A stretch of 64,000 bases of DNA, taken from assembly GCA_022825675.1 (NCBI GenBank), contig JAJDWK010000032.1:124001-188000 (forward strand). Direction: 5' to 3'. The stretch is from Anaerolineae bacterium. GTDB taxonomy: Bacteria; Chloroflexota; Anaerolineae; Aggregatilineales; Phototrophicaceae. The position numbers were made by a program, and so were the translations under genes. Of the stretch, positions 42,964 through 52,158 are shown one piece after another; positions within the stretch are counted from its first letter, which is position 1; each line of letters begins with the position of its first letter. The notes beneath the pieces are model-generated. The model did not search any database. It was not told the origin of the DNA and worked only from the letters and a program-made list of their open reading frames with translations.

Positions 42964-44778
42964 CTATGCTATCAAATACTTGACAAACCAGTCGACAATG
43001 GCATGCGCCGCGGCAACACGATTTTTCGCCAGCTTGAAGCCATGCCCCTCGTCCGGGAAAAGCCTATATTCGACTGGCACCCCGCGCTGACGCAGCTTCG
43101 ATACAACTTGCTCCGCCTCAAAGACCGGCACATTTGTGTCCCTGGCGCCGTGCAAAACCAGCGTCGGTGCCGTGAGGCGGTCTAGTTTGTGCACTGGGGA
43201 GAGCGACTCCAGCAAAGCGCCTTCCGCCACCGGGTCACCATATTCTACTTTTGAGATGCGCGCCATCCAGGGCTCGGTCAAGGCGAAAAAGGTCTTGAAA
43301 TTGATGAGTCCATAGATGTTCACCCCGGCGGCGAAAAGCTGCGGGAATTCTGTCAAGCCCGCCATGGTCATATAGCCGCCGTAGGAGCCGCCCATAATGC
43401 CGAGCCGCCCCGGCTGCGCAAAGCCCATTGCCAGCAAATGCTCGGCGCTGGAGGCGATGTCTTGAATGGCATCGACGCGCAGCGGTCCATTATCAAGGTT
43501 GACGAAGCGCTTGCCAAAGCCAGAGGAGCCGCGCACATTCGGCGCGAAAATGGCGATGCCTCGCGCCAAAAGCGCCTGATATTCATAGCGGAAACGGGGC
43601 TGCTCCTGCCCTTCGGGTCCGCCATGGAAGCTGAGCACAGTCGGGTATGGCGGCTCGCCAGCAGCGGGCGCGTAGTACCAGCCGCTCAAAGGCAAGCCAT
43701 CGTGCGCGTGATAGCGCAGCAAACTCGGCGCGACCAGCCGCTGCGCATCCACATCGGTATCAGCGCTCGGCGTAACCTGGCGCAGAGCCTGTGTGCCCAT
43801 GTCCAGCAGCCAAATAGCCGCGGGCATGCGGGAGCCGCCGATGCACAGCGCGAGAGAAGAGCCATCAGAGGAGAATCGCAGCGATTCGGCGGTTTCCGCT
43901 GGCAGTTCAATTTCCGCCATCAGCGTATTTTCAGGCAGGTTTATGCACTCCAGGTGATGCCGCCCGGCGCAATTCCATAGCAGCGCCGCCTGGGTTTCAT
44001 CGCTGTTGATGGCGAATTCGGCGAGTTCGGCGTCTTCCCGCGCGCGCAGCACTTCACATGCGCCCGAGCCATCCGTTGGCAGGCGGCAGAAGCCGGCGAG
44101 GTCGCTCACGCTGTTCGTAATCAGATACATCCGCTTGCCATCAGCGCTGAAGCGGGCGCTATCAACAGTGGCGGGCGCGCGATGCGGGCTGAGCAGCAGC
44201 TCTCGCCCCGAAGCCAAATCCAGCAGGAAAATATCGCTGTCGCCGCGGTAGGGGACACGCCGCAGCAACAGGCGCTCGCCGTCCGCGCTGATATGCTCAA
44301 CGGTGCCGGTGCCATCGTTTTGCGCCAGCAGCTCGGTCTCGCCAGTATCCAGGCGGTAACGATAGCAATCCATAGCATCGGCGCGCCGCCAGTTGGACGA
44401 GAAGAGCAGCTGCCGGCTGTCTCGCGTCCAGGCATTAAGCCAGTTGTTGCTCTGTCCGCCAGCGGTGATGCGCCGCCGCCCGCCGCCATCGGGCTGGATG
44501 ATGTCGATCTGCGAGTTCATGCCGCCGCCAGGCGCCATTTCCAGCGCCAGCCAGTCACCGTTCGGCGACCAGCTCACGCGGATGAGCTGTTCCTCAAAAT
44601 CAGTGATTTTGCGGCAAGCGCCGCTTGCGATGGTAACCAGCCACACTTGCGGATGCCCGTCACGGTCGCTGACGAAGGCGATGCGTTCGCCATCTGGCGA
44701 GATGCTGGGCGACCAGCATTGGCTCAAGCGAGCCAGCGCGCTAATCGAACTGCGGGCGCTTTCAGACAAGTCTGTCAT
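42964..44778 (-). CDS. S9-family serine peptidase (acylaminoacyl-peptidase-like)
   Basis: 604-aa prolyl oligopeptidase-family enzyme. The N-terminal 350 residues form a TolB/WD40-like propeller (SPSISPDGERIAFVSDRDG, SADGKRMYLITNS). The alpha/beta-hydrolase part has the nucleophile Ser near residue 463 in MGGSYGGYMT, Asp near 546 in GARDTNVPVF and His near 578 in DEGHGF. No signal peptide, so it acts in the cytoplasm. The start codon overlaps the stop of the upstream SpeE-like gene (ATGA at 44775-44778), so the genes are translationally coupled. Its place at the end of a peptide-importer operon fits hydrolysis of imported peptides. Confidence 0.93.
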   Translation of the reverse strand: MTDLSESARSSISALARLSQCWSPSISPDGERIAFVSDRDGHPQVWLVTIASGACRKITDFEEQLIRVSWSPNGDWLALEMAPGGGMNSQIDIIQPDGGGRRRITAGGQSNNWLNAWTRDSRQLLFSSNWRRADAMDCYRYRLDTGETELLAQNDGTGTVEHISADGERLLLRRVPYRGDSDIFLLDLASGRELLLSPHRAPATVDSARFSADGKRMYLITNSVSDLAGFCRLPTDGSGACEVLRAREDAELAEFAINSDETQAALLWNCAGRHHLECINLPENTLMAEIELPAETAESLRFSSDGSSLALCIGGSRMPAAIWLLDMGTQALRQVTPSADTDVDAQRLVAPSLLRYHAHDGLPLSGWYYAPAAGEPPYPTVLSFHGGPEGQEQPRFRYEYQALLARGIAIFAPNVRGSSGFGKRFVNLDNGPLRVDAIQDIASSAEHLLAMGFAQPGRLGIMGGSYGGYMTMAGLTEFPQLFAAGVNIYGLINFKTFFALTEPWMARISKVEYGDPVAEGALLESLSPVHKLDRLTAPTLVLHGARDTNVPVFEAEQVVSKLRQRGVPVEYRLFPDEGHGFKLAKNRVAAAHAIVDWFVKYLIA

Positions 44779-47000
44779 AGCGGTGGCTGCCTTCCCATCA
44801 GAACTTGCAGGAGCGCGGCGAGCAGATAAGCGCCAGCGCCCAAGGCGAGCACGGCGCTGAAACCAACGGTGATAGAGAGCAGCACCGCCGCTACCGAGCC
44901 GGCGACGGTCATCAGCCCGTTTATCGCCCAGGCAGCCGCAACCGATTTTGGTCCTGATGTGCCCGCCTGCTCAAGCGCCTGGGGGAAGGGCATGCCCATG
45001 CAGAGCGCCAATGGCAGCAGGGTGACTACAGCAGCCAGCGCGCGCAGCGGGAAGCTGGATGCCTGCAGCTCGCCGCTCACTGGCAGCCATAGCAAAGCCC
45101 AGACGACTGCCAGCAGAGCAACCGCAGCTGGTGGCAGCTGCGGGCGGCCTTTGAGCGCGGCTAAAGGGCGCATTCGGCTCAAGCCGCTGCCGATGCCGCC
45201 GCCCACGAGGAATGTTGCCAGTACCAGCGTGACCGCCGCGGTCGGATGCCCGAGGAAGAGCCGTGTCCGTTGGATGGCATGGATTTCCAGCGCCATGAAG
45301 CCGATGCCCAGCAGCGCCACATAGAGCGGCAGGTAGCGCTCCGCTGGCGGGCGGGCACCCCGCCAAAAGCGCAGATAGTATATGAGCAGCGCCAACAGAA
45401 TGCCCGCCATACTCAGGGTGAGCGGGAGCAAAGCGCGGGGGATGCCGCGCTCAAATTGGAAGAAATAGGGGCGGTCGTCGGTGGCGGGGGCAATGTTGAG
45501 CGCGGAGCCGTCAATAATCGATTGAAATGTCGTTACGCCGGCGGCGACATCAGCGAGCGGCGGCTGCGCCAGTGCCTGCGGCAAAAACAGCGGCTTGAAG
45601 CCGACATCGCGGGCAATCGCGCCCAGCGCCAGCGAATCATCGCGGCTGAAGGGCTGCGCGCCCACCAGCAGCAGCGGCGTCGCCGGCGAACTCCGGTCAT
45701 CAACAAATGCCATCACCTGCTGCAGCGCCGCCTGCTCATCAAGCCCGCGCCTGCCCAGCGCCGCCAGAGCAGTGGACAAAGCGCGCGTCAAGGTAACTTC
45801 GTCATAGAGCTTCAAGGCAATCTGCCCCTCAGCGCTGAGCTTTGCCAGATACTCTTGAAAAGCCTCAACAGTGTAGACGGTATTCTCCGACAGCGCGTAG
45901 CCGCCGCGCTCCGCCGCCAAAGTTACCACCTGCGACAGATATATCAGGTCATACCGCTCGCCGGAGCGCTGCAGGGCGCTGCGCCCGTCATCCACGATGA
46001 CGGTAAGGCCTGGCTGGCTGTAGAGATTGCCGTTGAGCGCGGCGAGCGACTGCACCAGCTCAACACTGGCTTGATTGACCTCAACCGCGGTGATGGATTG
46101 CGCCCGCGCGCGCAAGGCAAAATACACATCCAGCCCGGCGCCGGGACCCAGCACAAAGACGGACTGCGGCTGTGCCGTGGCGAAGGGGAAGAAGCCGATA
46201 TCGCGCAGCAATTGCGGCGCAGCCGCGTCAGTGGGCATAATCGATGCCGCGCCGCCATCGACATACATGCGCGGCAGCTCGCCCGGGCTGGAAAATACCA
46301 GGTCAGTGCGAGCGAAGGCGTCCCAGCGCGTCTGGCGGATGCTGCCGCCGGCGCTCAAGGCGTCGACAATCGGCTTCTCGGCGGAGAGCGCGCTCATATC
46401 AATGCGCAGGATGCCCCGCGTTACATTCGCGGCGAATGCCAGGCTGGCGAAAGCGGCGATCAGCCATAGCAGCGCGCGGTGCTGCCGCGTATCAAAATAG
46501 AGGCTGGCGCAGGCGAAGCCAAGCGCGGCGATCAACACCGCGTTGACCGCGCCAAATTGATTCAGCAGCAGTATCGCCAGCGCCGCGCCGATGCCCGCGC
46601 CCAGCAAATCGCTCATATAAAGCGTCCGGCTGGAGCCTGAGTGCCGCGCGAACAAGCAGGACAGCGCCAGCCCAACAAAGGCAAAGGGCAGCGCCGCCAG
46701 CAGAAACAGCGAGACTTGCGTTGGGAAGCCGACACCAAGCACCGCCACCAGCGCCAGGTTCACTGTGCAGAGGGCGGCGCCGCCGCCGTATAAGGCGATG
46801 CGCTCGCTGCCGGCAAGTTTCGGCTTCAGCGCGGGCAATGCCGCGCCCAGCGCGATGCCCAAAACCGCAATCGACAGGATGAAGAAAACATAAGGCGGGA
46901 AAAACAGCGTCGAAAATAGCCGCGCCAAGGCGATTTCCAAGAGCAGCGCGGAGCCAGAGAACAGGGCGATGCCGAGATGCCGCCGCGTCGACTCGCTCAC
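44775..47000 (-). CDS. Membrane-embedded spermidine synthase-like protein
   Basis: 741-aa fusion. Residues 1-215 are seven or so membrane helices, residues about 270-460 a spermidine synthase/SAM-binding Rossmann domain (VFVLGPGAGLDVYFAL, TAVEVNQASVELV, VIVDDGRSAL), and the C-terminal 230 residues again membrane helices. Proteins of this build are widespread but uncharacterised. The presence of GPGAGLD and the acidic residues supports nucleotide-thioether or polyamine chemistry, but aminopropyl transfer is not shown. It lies 9 bp downstream of the DppC-like gene and is coupled by ATGA with the S9 peptidase gene. Confidence 0.85.
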   Translation of the reverse strand: MSESTRRHLGIALFSGSALLLEIALARLFSTLFFPPYVFFILSIAVLGIALGAALPALKPKLAGSERIALYGGGAALCTVNLALVAVLGVGFPTQVSLFLLAALPFAFVGLALSCLFARHSGSSRTLYMSDLLGAGIGAALAILLLNQFGAVNAVLIAALGFACASLYFDTRQHRALLWLIAAFASLAFAANVTRGILRIDMSALSAEKPIVDALSAGGSIRQTRWDAFARTDLVFSSPGELPRMYVDGGAASIMPTDAAAPQLLRDIGFFPFATAQPQSVFVLGPGAGLDVYFALRARAQSITAVEVNQASVELVQSLAALNGNLYSQPGLTVIVDDGRSALQRSGERYDLIYLSQVVTLAAERGGYALSENTVYTVEAFQEYLAKLSAEGQIALKLYDEVTLTRALSTALAALGRRGLDEQAALQQVMAFVDDRSSPATPLLLVGAQPFSRDDSLALGAIARDVGFKPLFLPQALAQPPLADVAAGVTTFQSIIDGSALNIAPATDDRPYFFQFERGIPRALLPLTLSMAGILLALLIYYLRFWRGARPPAERYLPLYVALLGIGFMALEIHAIQRTRLFLGHPTAAVTLVLATFLVGGGIGSGLSRMRPLAALKGRPQLPPAAVALLAVVWALLWLPVSGELQASSFPLRALAAVVTLLPLALCMGMPFPQALEQAGTSGPKSVAAAWAINGLMTVAGSVAAVLLSITVGFSAVLALGAGAYLLAALLQVLMGRQPPL

Positions 47001-47009
47001 GGCTATTGC

Positions 47010-47915
47010 CTAGCGCCGCAGCTTGGGGTCGAGGGCATCACGCAAGCCATCGCCGAGGAAGTTAAAGCCCATCACGGTGAATAAAATCGCCAGACCCGGG
47101 AAGACGCCCATCCAGCCCGACTGGCGGAAGAAATCGCGCCCTTCCGAGAGCATCCTGCCCCAGCTGGGGTCGGGCGGCTGTGTGCCCAAGCCGAAGAAGC
47201 TCAAAGCCGCCTCCGCCAAAATCGCAAATGCCAGCGACAGCGTAATCTCGACAATAATTGGCGACAGCACATTCGGCAGCACATGCAGCGCGAGGATGCG
47301 CGCATTGCCCGCGCCCAGCGCCCGCGCCGCCAGGATGAATTCTTCGTTGCGGATGCCCAAAACCGCGGCACGGGCGATGCGCGCGAAAATCGGGATATAG
47401 ACTAGCCCAATCGCAATCATCGCATTGCCGATGCCCTTGCCCAGCGCCGCCACAATCGCGATTGCCAGCAGCAGCGCGGGAATGGCATAAAGCACATCCA
47501 TCGCTCGCATGATTATTTCGTCAGTGATGCGATTGCCATAGCCCGCCGCCAAGCCCAGCGCTGTGCCAAAGAGGGTCGCCACGCTGACGGCAACTATGCC
47601 GACTTGCAGCGATACGCGCGCGCCAACGATGATGCGCGAGAAGATATCGCGCCCGAAATCATCCGTGCCCATCCAATGCTCGGCCGAGGGGTTGGCGAAG
47701 CGGTCGGAAAAATCCATGCCGTTAGGGTCATAAGGCGTGATGGCGTCGCTGAAGAGCGCCATCACGGCGACGAGCGTCAGCACCGCCGCGCCAAACATCG
47801 CCGGGCGATGGCGCAGCAATCGCTTGCCGGCATCGCGCCAGAGCGTATTCGCTGGTCCCAGCTGCTCTTCTGCCAGCGCTTTTTGCGCTTTTTCTGTGTT
47901 TGCTGCCGATGCCAT
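47010..47915 (-). CDS. Peptide-type ABC importer permease (DppC-like)
   Basis: 301-aa inner-membrane permease. The cytoplasmic N-terminus contains WRDAGKRLLRHRPAMFGA; NPSAEHWMGTDDFGRDIFSR is the DppC/OppC hallmark. The EAA loop reads EEFILAARALGAGNARILAL and is followed by HVLPNVLSPIIV; FFGLGTQPPDPSWGRML is near the end. The substrate class is peptides, nickel or other solutes of this transporter family. GAGAG precedes ATG 47915, 9 bp after the DppB-like stop. No DppD/DppF ATPase genes are found in the operon. Confidence 0.95.
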   Translation of the reverse strand: MASAANTEKAQKALAEEQLGPANTLWRDAGKRLLRHRPAMFGAAVLTLVAVMALFSDAITPYDPNGMDFSDRFANPSAEHWMGTDDFGRDIFSRIIVGARVSLQVGIVAVSVATLFGTALGLAAGYGNRITDEIIMRAMDVLYAIPALLLAIAIVAALGKGIGNAMIAIGLVYIPIFARIARAAVLGIRNEEFILAARALGAGNARILALHVLPNVLSPIIVEITLSLAFAILAEAALSFFGLGTQPPDPSWGRMLSEGRDFFRQSGWMGVFPGLAILFTVMGFNFLGDGLRDALDPKLRR

Positions 47916-47924
47916 TTGCCGCTC

Positions 47925-48872
47925 TCAGGCGTATTCGATGCGCGGATCGAGGAAAAAATACAGCAAATCAATAAATAGATTCACAACAGTAACCATCACC
48001 GCCACCACAAATACCGTGCCTTGCAGCAGGGGGTAATCCCGCTCCAAGACGGCGTTGAGCGCCAGCCGCCCCAAGCCGGGCCAAGAAAATACCACTTCCA
48101 CCACAACCAGCCCGCTAAAGAGCGCGTTAATCTGCAAGCCGATGATGGTGACGATATTTATCAGCGCGTTGCGCAGCGCGTGCCGCACAATCACATTGCG
48201 CTCCGCCAAGCCTTTGGCGCGCGCCGTTTGCACATAATTGGCGCTGAGCACATCAAGCATGGCGCTGCGGATGAAGCGCGTCATAATGGAGGCGCTGACA
48301 AAACCAGCGGTGATGGCGGGCAGCAGAATATGCGAAAGCCAATCGGCAGGGTCTTCGGTGATGGGGGTGTAGCCGCTGGGCGGCAGCAGCCCCAGGTTCA
48401 GCGAAAAGACAATCACCAGCAAGATGCCCATCCAAAAGGTGGGGACGGAGACGCCGATTTGGCTGAAGACCGTAGCGCCAATGTCAATAGCACTGCCCGA
48501 CTTCAATGCCGATATCATGCCCGCGGGGAAGGCGACCGCCAAGCCAACCAGCAAGGAAACCATCGCCAGCTCAAATGAAGGACCGATGCGTCCCCACAAT
48601 TGCGGCGCCACTTCCTGGCTGCTCAACAGGCTTTGGCCGAAATCACCCTGCACGACACCGGCGAGCCAGCGGAAATACTGCTCAAAAAACGGGCGATTTA
48701 AGCCCAAGCGTTCGCGCAAGCCCTGCACTGACTCATCGCTTGCATAAGGACCCAAAATCACACGCGCCGGGTCGCCAGGCACAATCTGCATAATCATGAA
48801 GACAACAAAGGTGACGCCGAGCACGACCAACAATGCCAACAGCAGACGCTGCACCACATATTGATAATTCAA
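47925..48872 (-). CDS. Peptide-type ABC importer permease (DppB-like)
   Basis: 315-aa permease with six helices. The N-terminal RLLLALLVVLGVTFVVFMIM and MQIVPGDPARVILGPYAS are characteristic of DppB/OppB. The EAA loop is NYVQTARAKGLAERNVIVRH followed by ALRNALINIVT. The likely start is TTG 48872 with GGGGA about 9 nt upstream; there is no ATG in a better place. It follows the binding-protein gene after 86 bp that contain a strong hairpin. Confidence 0.94.
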   Translation of the reverse strand: MNYQYVVQRLLLALLVVLGVTFVVFMIMQIVPGDPARVILGPYASDESVQGLRERLGLNRPFFEQYFRWLAGVVQGDFGQSLLSSQEVAPQLWGRIGPSFELAMVSLLVGLAVAFPAGMISALKSGSAIDIGATVFSQIGVSVPTFWMGILLVIVFSLNLGLLPPSGYTPITEDPADWLSHILLPAITAGFVSASIMTRFIRSAMLDVLSANYVQTARAKGLAERNVIVRHALRNALINIVTIIGLQINALFSGLVVVEVVFSWPGLGRLALNAVLERDYPLLQGTVFVVAVMVTVVNLFIDLLYFFLDPRIEYA

Positions 48873-48921
48873 GAGGCGCTATCCCCGAATGCGCGCAGAA
48901 TGCCGCTTATGCGCGGGAATA

Positions 48922-48950
48922 TGGGCGCAGCGCCAGCAGCGCCGCGCCCA
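48922..48950 (-). other. Intercistronic hairpin after the peptide-binding-protein gene
   Basis: TGGGCGC and GCGCCCA are joined by an inner GCGC/GCGC pair and one G-U wobble, giving about 12 bp with a 5-nt loop. It starts 8 nt after the stop of the binding-protein gene. No T-run follows. Confidence 0.68.
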
Positions 48951-48958
48951 AGGAGCGT

Positions 48959-50488
48959 TTAGCCTTCCACGCTGGTGTGCATGTAGAGGTTCTGATTGTC
49001 CGAGCGCAAGACATAGCCCTGCACATTCGGGCTCATCGCGCGCGTGAAGGCGGGGTTGTAGAAGTAGACATAAGGCACGGCATCAACCAGAATGCGGTTC
49101 GCCTCTTCATAGATGGCATAGCGCTCGTCAAAATCAGCCACTTGCCGCCCTTGGTCGACCAGGGCATCAAAGTCCGGGTCGCTGTAGCCGGTGAAGTTGA
49201 ATACCTCATCGGTGCGATGCTGCAGGTAATAATAGGCTTCGACATCGACCAAGCCGTTCCAGCTGCAGATGTAGCCGTCATACTGGAAGCTGCCTTCCAG
49301 CTCCAGCCATTCCGCCCATTCCGGCGCGTTGATGGTCGTTTGAATGCCGATTGCCGCCAGTTGCGCCTGCAAGACCTGCGCCTGACGCACCGTGTCTTGA
49401 TAGGTCGAGGTTGGCATCAGCTCCATCTCGAAGCCATCCGGGTAGCCCGCTTCCGCCAGCAGCGCTTTGGCTTTGTCGAGGTCTTGAGAGTAAGGCGCAT
49501 AATCGAAATACCAGGGGCTGCCCGTGTCGATGGGACCGCCATAGAGCGGCGTGCACAAGCCAAAGTCGCCGGCGGCGCAGAGATCATCGCGGTTGATGGC
49601 GTAGGCGATCGCCTGGCGCACGCGCGCGTCATTCAGCGGCTCGCGCATCAGGTTCAAGCCGATGTATTTGTACGCGAGCGCCGGCGAGACCAGCATTTGT
49701 ACATCGGGATTGTCTTGCAGCGCCTGCACCGCTTGCGAAGCGACGCTGGTTACAAAATCAACCTCGCCGCCCAAAAGCGCCGCTTCCCGCGCGGCATCTT
49801 CCTGGATGACGGTGACTTCAACCGCATCCAGCAGCGGCAAGCCTTCTTGCCAATACTGCTCGTTCTTCGCCAGAGTCATGCTGATGGTGCCGTCAAGCTC
49901 GGTTACAACGAAGGGACCGGTGCCGATGGGCACAACAATCACGCCATTTTCATCGACGCTGTCGGGGTGCACCACCGCCGCCGCGCGGCTCGCCAATTGC
50001 GTGGGCAAGATGGCGTTGGGGGCGGGCGTAGTCACGCTGACAGTATGGCTGTCGACCGCTTCCCAGACAGCATCAGAACCGCCGACAGAAGCGACCCTGC
50101 CCGAGCCAGTATCAGGGTTGATGATGCGGTTCATCGAAAAGACGACATGCTCCGCTGTCATTTCTTCGCCGTTGGAGAAATGCACGCCTTCCCGCAGGTG
50201 GAAGGTCCAGGTCAAGCCATCGTCGGATTGTGACCACTCCGTCGCCAAAAGCGGCGTCAATTCTATAGCGTCATTATTGGTCGTCAGCGACTCGACCACA
50301 TTCGCCAGGATATAAAAGCTGGAGACTGTGCTGGCGACATGCGGGTCCAAGCCCGTCCACTCAGCATCTTGTCCGACGCGCAGAACATTCTCCGACATCT
50401 GCGCCAGCGTCGACATGCCTATGCCGAGCAGCAGCAAAAGCAGGAGCAGCACCGGCGCAATAGAGCGTATCTTCTTCATCATGTACAT
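48959..50488 (-). CDS. Peptide-type ABC importer, solute-binding protein (family 5)
   Basis: 509-aa extracellular binding protein of the DppA/OppA family. A Sec signal peptide is visible (MKKIRSIAPVLLLLLLLLGI, cleavage near TLAQ), with no lipobox Cys. ENVLRVGQDAEWTGLDPHVA at the mature start, FSNGEEMTAEHVVFSMNRI and the C-terminal EEANRILVDAVPYVYFYN are diagnostic. ATG 50488 is chosen because AGGAAAGG lies just upstream; earlier in-frame starts would give an unusual signal peptide. The ligand may be peptides or other compounds. It is the first gene of the dpp-like operon and is driven by the promoter at 50579-50607. Confidence 0.93.
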   Translation of the reverse strand: MYMMKKIRSIAPVLLLLLLLLGIGMSTLAQMSENVLRVGQDAEWTGLDPHVASTVSSFYILANVVESLTTNNDAIELTPLLATEWSQSDDGLTWTFHLREGVHFSNGEEMTAEHVVFSMNRIINPDTGSGRVASVGGSDAVWEAVDSHTVSVTTPAPNAILPTQLASRAAAVVHPDSVDENGVIVVPIGTGPFVVTELDGTISMTLAKNEQYWQEGLPLLDAVEVTVIQEDAAREAALLGGEVDFVTSVASQAVQALQDNPDVQMLVSPALAYKYIGLNLMREPLNDARVRQAIAYAINRDDLCAAGDFGLCTPLYGGPIDTGSPWYFDYAPYSQDLDKAKALLAEAGYPDGFEMELMPTSTYQDTVRQAQVLQAQLAAIGIQTTINAPEWAEWLELEGSFQYDGYICSWNGLVDVEAYYYLQHRTDEVFNFTGYSDPDFDALVDQGRQVADFDERYAIYEEANRILVDAVPYVYFYNPAFTRAMSPNVQGYVLRSDNQNLYMHTSVEG

Positions 50489-50578
50489 TGCCTTTCCTAT
50501 TCTATTGATACCATTGACTAGGATGCGCGCATTGCGAGCAATCAAACCACTGCCAACAAGGGCGCAACATGGAAAAAG

Positions 50579-50607
50579 ACTTTAGCGCATGCCCTCGGCG
50601 CTGTCAA
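50579..50607 (-). promoter_or_regulatory. Promoter of the Dpp-like operon
   Basis: On the minus strand TTGACA (50602-50607) and TAAAGT (50579-50584) are 17 bp apart; the transcript would start near 50572, leaving a leader of about 85 nt. Confidence 0.7.
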
Positions 50608-50633
50608 ATTGACACTGCGCCCCGCGCCGAAAA

Positions 50634-50662
50634 TTGACAGATTGCCGCGCTCGCGGTACAGT
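50634..50662 (+). promoter_or_regulatory. Promoter of the Liv-like operon
   Basis: TTGACA (50634-50639) and TACAGT (50657-50662) are 17 bp apart. The expected start near 50669 gives a 139-nt leader before livK. Confidence 0.7.
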
Positions 50663-50807
50663 ACTTGTGAGCTAATTCACGGAAAGGAGGCGCGTCATAA
50701 GCATTGGCAGTGCCAGGAATCCCCACGCAGAACGCGAGGATTCAGGGGGCTAGGCTGCCTATAGTATGGCAGCATAAAACTACGCGAAGTATAGAGGGGT
50801 ACAGCAA

Positions 50808-52145
50808 ATGAACCGCAAAGCACTTTCCCTAAGCTTGATTGCGCTAATGGCGCTGCTGGCGCTTTTCCCGCTGGGCATAGCGCAGGCGGATGAGGACTGC
50901 GAATTTGCCGACTACACCATCACCTTGGGCGGCTTGGCGCCGATGTCCGCGCCGGGCGCGGTCGCCGGCGGTGTGGCGATGGATTGGGCATTCGCGCAAG
51001 CCGCCGCCGACATCAACGCCGCCTGTGGCGTCGAAATTGATGGCGCGCATTATCAGCTTGAAGTAATCACTGGCGATTCCGAAGGCAGCCCGGAGCGGGG
51101 TCAAGCGGTTGCCGAGCGCCTCATCCTGGAAGACGAAGTTGATGGCATGGTGGGCGTCTACCACAGCGCTGTTGGCTTGGCGACCATGGGCGTGATGGAA
51201 GAAAACGGCATCCCCACCATTTTCTCCGAGCCTTGGAACGACAATGTCAGCGCCAATGGCATCCGCGAATTTGACGGCGCGGCACCGCGCTTTGATGACG
51301 GGATTGACCATATCTTCCGCATCTCGCCCACCAGCTCGATGGTCGGCAGTGTGGTTACCGATTGGCTGATTGCGCTCGGCGTACAAGATGTCATTCTAAT
51401 CGTCGAAAATACGGATTACGGGCAGCCAGCCGCCGCTGATGAACAGGCGCGTTTGGAAGCCGCCGGCGTAACCGTATCCCAGATTGACATTGAGCTGGGT
51501 ACAGAAGACTTCGTGCCGATTTTGAGCCGCATTCAAGCGCGCGCGATGCCGCCCGATGCCATTCGCATCGTGGTAACTGGCGAAACTTCCTTCAACCTCA
51601 CGCAGCAGATGGCGGAATTGGGCATCGCGCCCACGCCGGAAACCATCTGCGTGACCAACCAAATCGCCTTCCAGCATGTGCAGTATTGGGCGACTGTGCC
51701 CGATGGCAACTACTGCGCCTTCAACCGCGTCGGCATTATCCCCAGCCTCTTCAACGAGCTGGCGGTCGAGCTCAACACCGGCTATGAAGAAGCCTTCGGC
51801 GATATCGTGCCCAGCTTTGGCATGGCTTCTTACGATGCGGTCTGGATGATGAAAGACGCGATGGAACGGGCTGGCAGCTATTCGGACGCCGCCGCTATCG
51901 TCGCCGCCATCGAAGCCTCGGACATCACTTTGACACAGGGGCGCTATTACTTCGATTATGGCGCGCACAACCCGGACTTGCCCGAAGGCACACCCGCGTA
52001 TATGTGGCATCAGTGGCCCGATCCCATCGTCACGGTGATGCAATACTTTGAGCAGGGGCAGAGCTCGCTGGAAGCCGCGGTGGTCTATCCCGAGGTCTAT
52101 CAGACGCACGGCAGCGCGTACATTGCGCCTGGCACCTCGCCATAA
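50808..52145 (+). CDS. Branched-chain amino acid-type ABC importer, solute-binding protein (LivK-like)
   Basis: 445-aa periplasmic-binding fold I protein of the LivJ/LivK family, with a Sec signal peptide (ALSLSLIALMALLALFPLGI, cleavage near AQA). Family traits are ITLGGLAPMSAPGAVAGGVA at the start, EVITGDSEGSPERGQAVAE in the first lobe and DAVWMMKDAMERAGSY in the second. Ligands of this family include amino acids, amides, urea and aromatic acids. GAGGGG precedes ATG 50808. First gene of an importer whose two permeases and two ATPases all follow in order; its transcript can end at the terminator 45 nt downstream. Confidence 0.93.
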   Translation: MNRKALSLSLIALMALLALFPLGIAQADEDCEFADYTITLGGLAPMSAPGAVAGGVAMDWAFAQAAADINAACGVEIDGAHYQLEVITGDSEGSPERGQAVAERLILEDEVDGMVGVYHSAVGLATMGVMEENGIPTIFSEPWNDNVSANGIREFDGAAPRFDDGIDHIFRISPTSSMVGSVVTDWLIALGVQDVILIVENTDYGQPAAADEQARLEAAGVTVSQIDIELGTEDFVPILSRIQARAMPPDAIRIVVTGETSFNLTQQMAELGIAPTPETICVTNQIAFQHVQYWATVPDGNYCAFNRVGIIPSLFNELAVELNTGYEEAFGDIVPSFGMASYDAVWMMKDAMERAGSYSDAAAIVAAIEASDITLTQGRYYFDYGAHNPDLPEGTPAYMWHQWPDPIVTVMQYFEQGQSSLEAAVVYPEVYQTHGSAYIAPGTSP

Positions 52146-52158
52146 CTCGCGCTGATGC

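Larger units (their letters stand above)
50489..50807. promoter_or_regulatory. Divergent intergenic region between the Dpp-like and Liv-like operons
   Basis: A 319-bp region between the two binding-protein genes. It contains two divergent promoters, a perfect TGTCAA-a-TTGACA palindrome (50602-50614), a third TTGACA, an isolated strong ribosome-site-like GGAAAGGAGG (50681-50690), and a GCTGCC/GGCAGC hairpin (50754-50773) in the livK leader. No convincing protein gene is seen. One short TTG-initiated frame (50704-50811) overlaps the livK start by ATGA and is treated as a finding. Confidence 0.6.

Noticed and set aside
45246..46469. 407-aa plus-strand frame opposite the SpeE-like gene
   Set aside because: Low-complexity, His/Gln/Arg-rich translation without any conserved pattern, fully covered by a recognised minus-strand gene.
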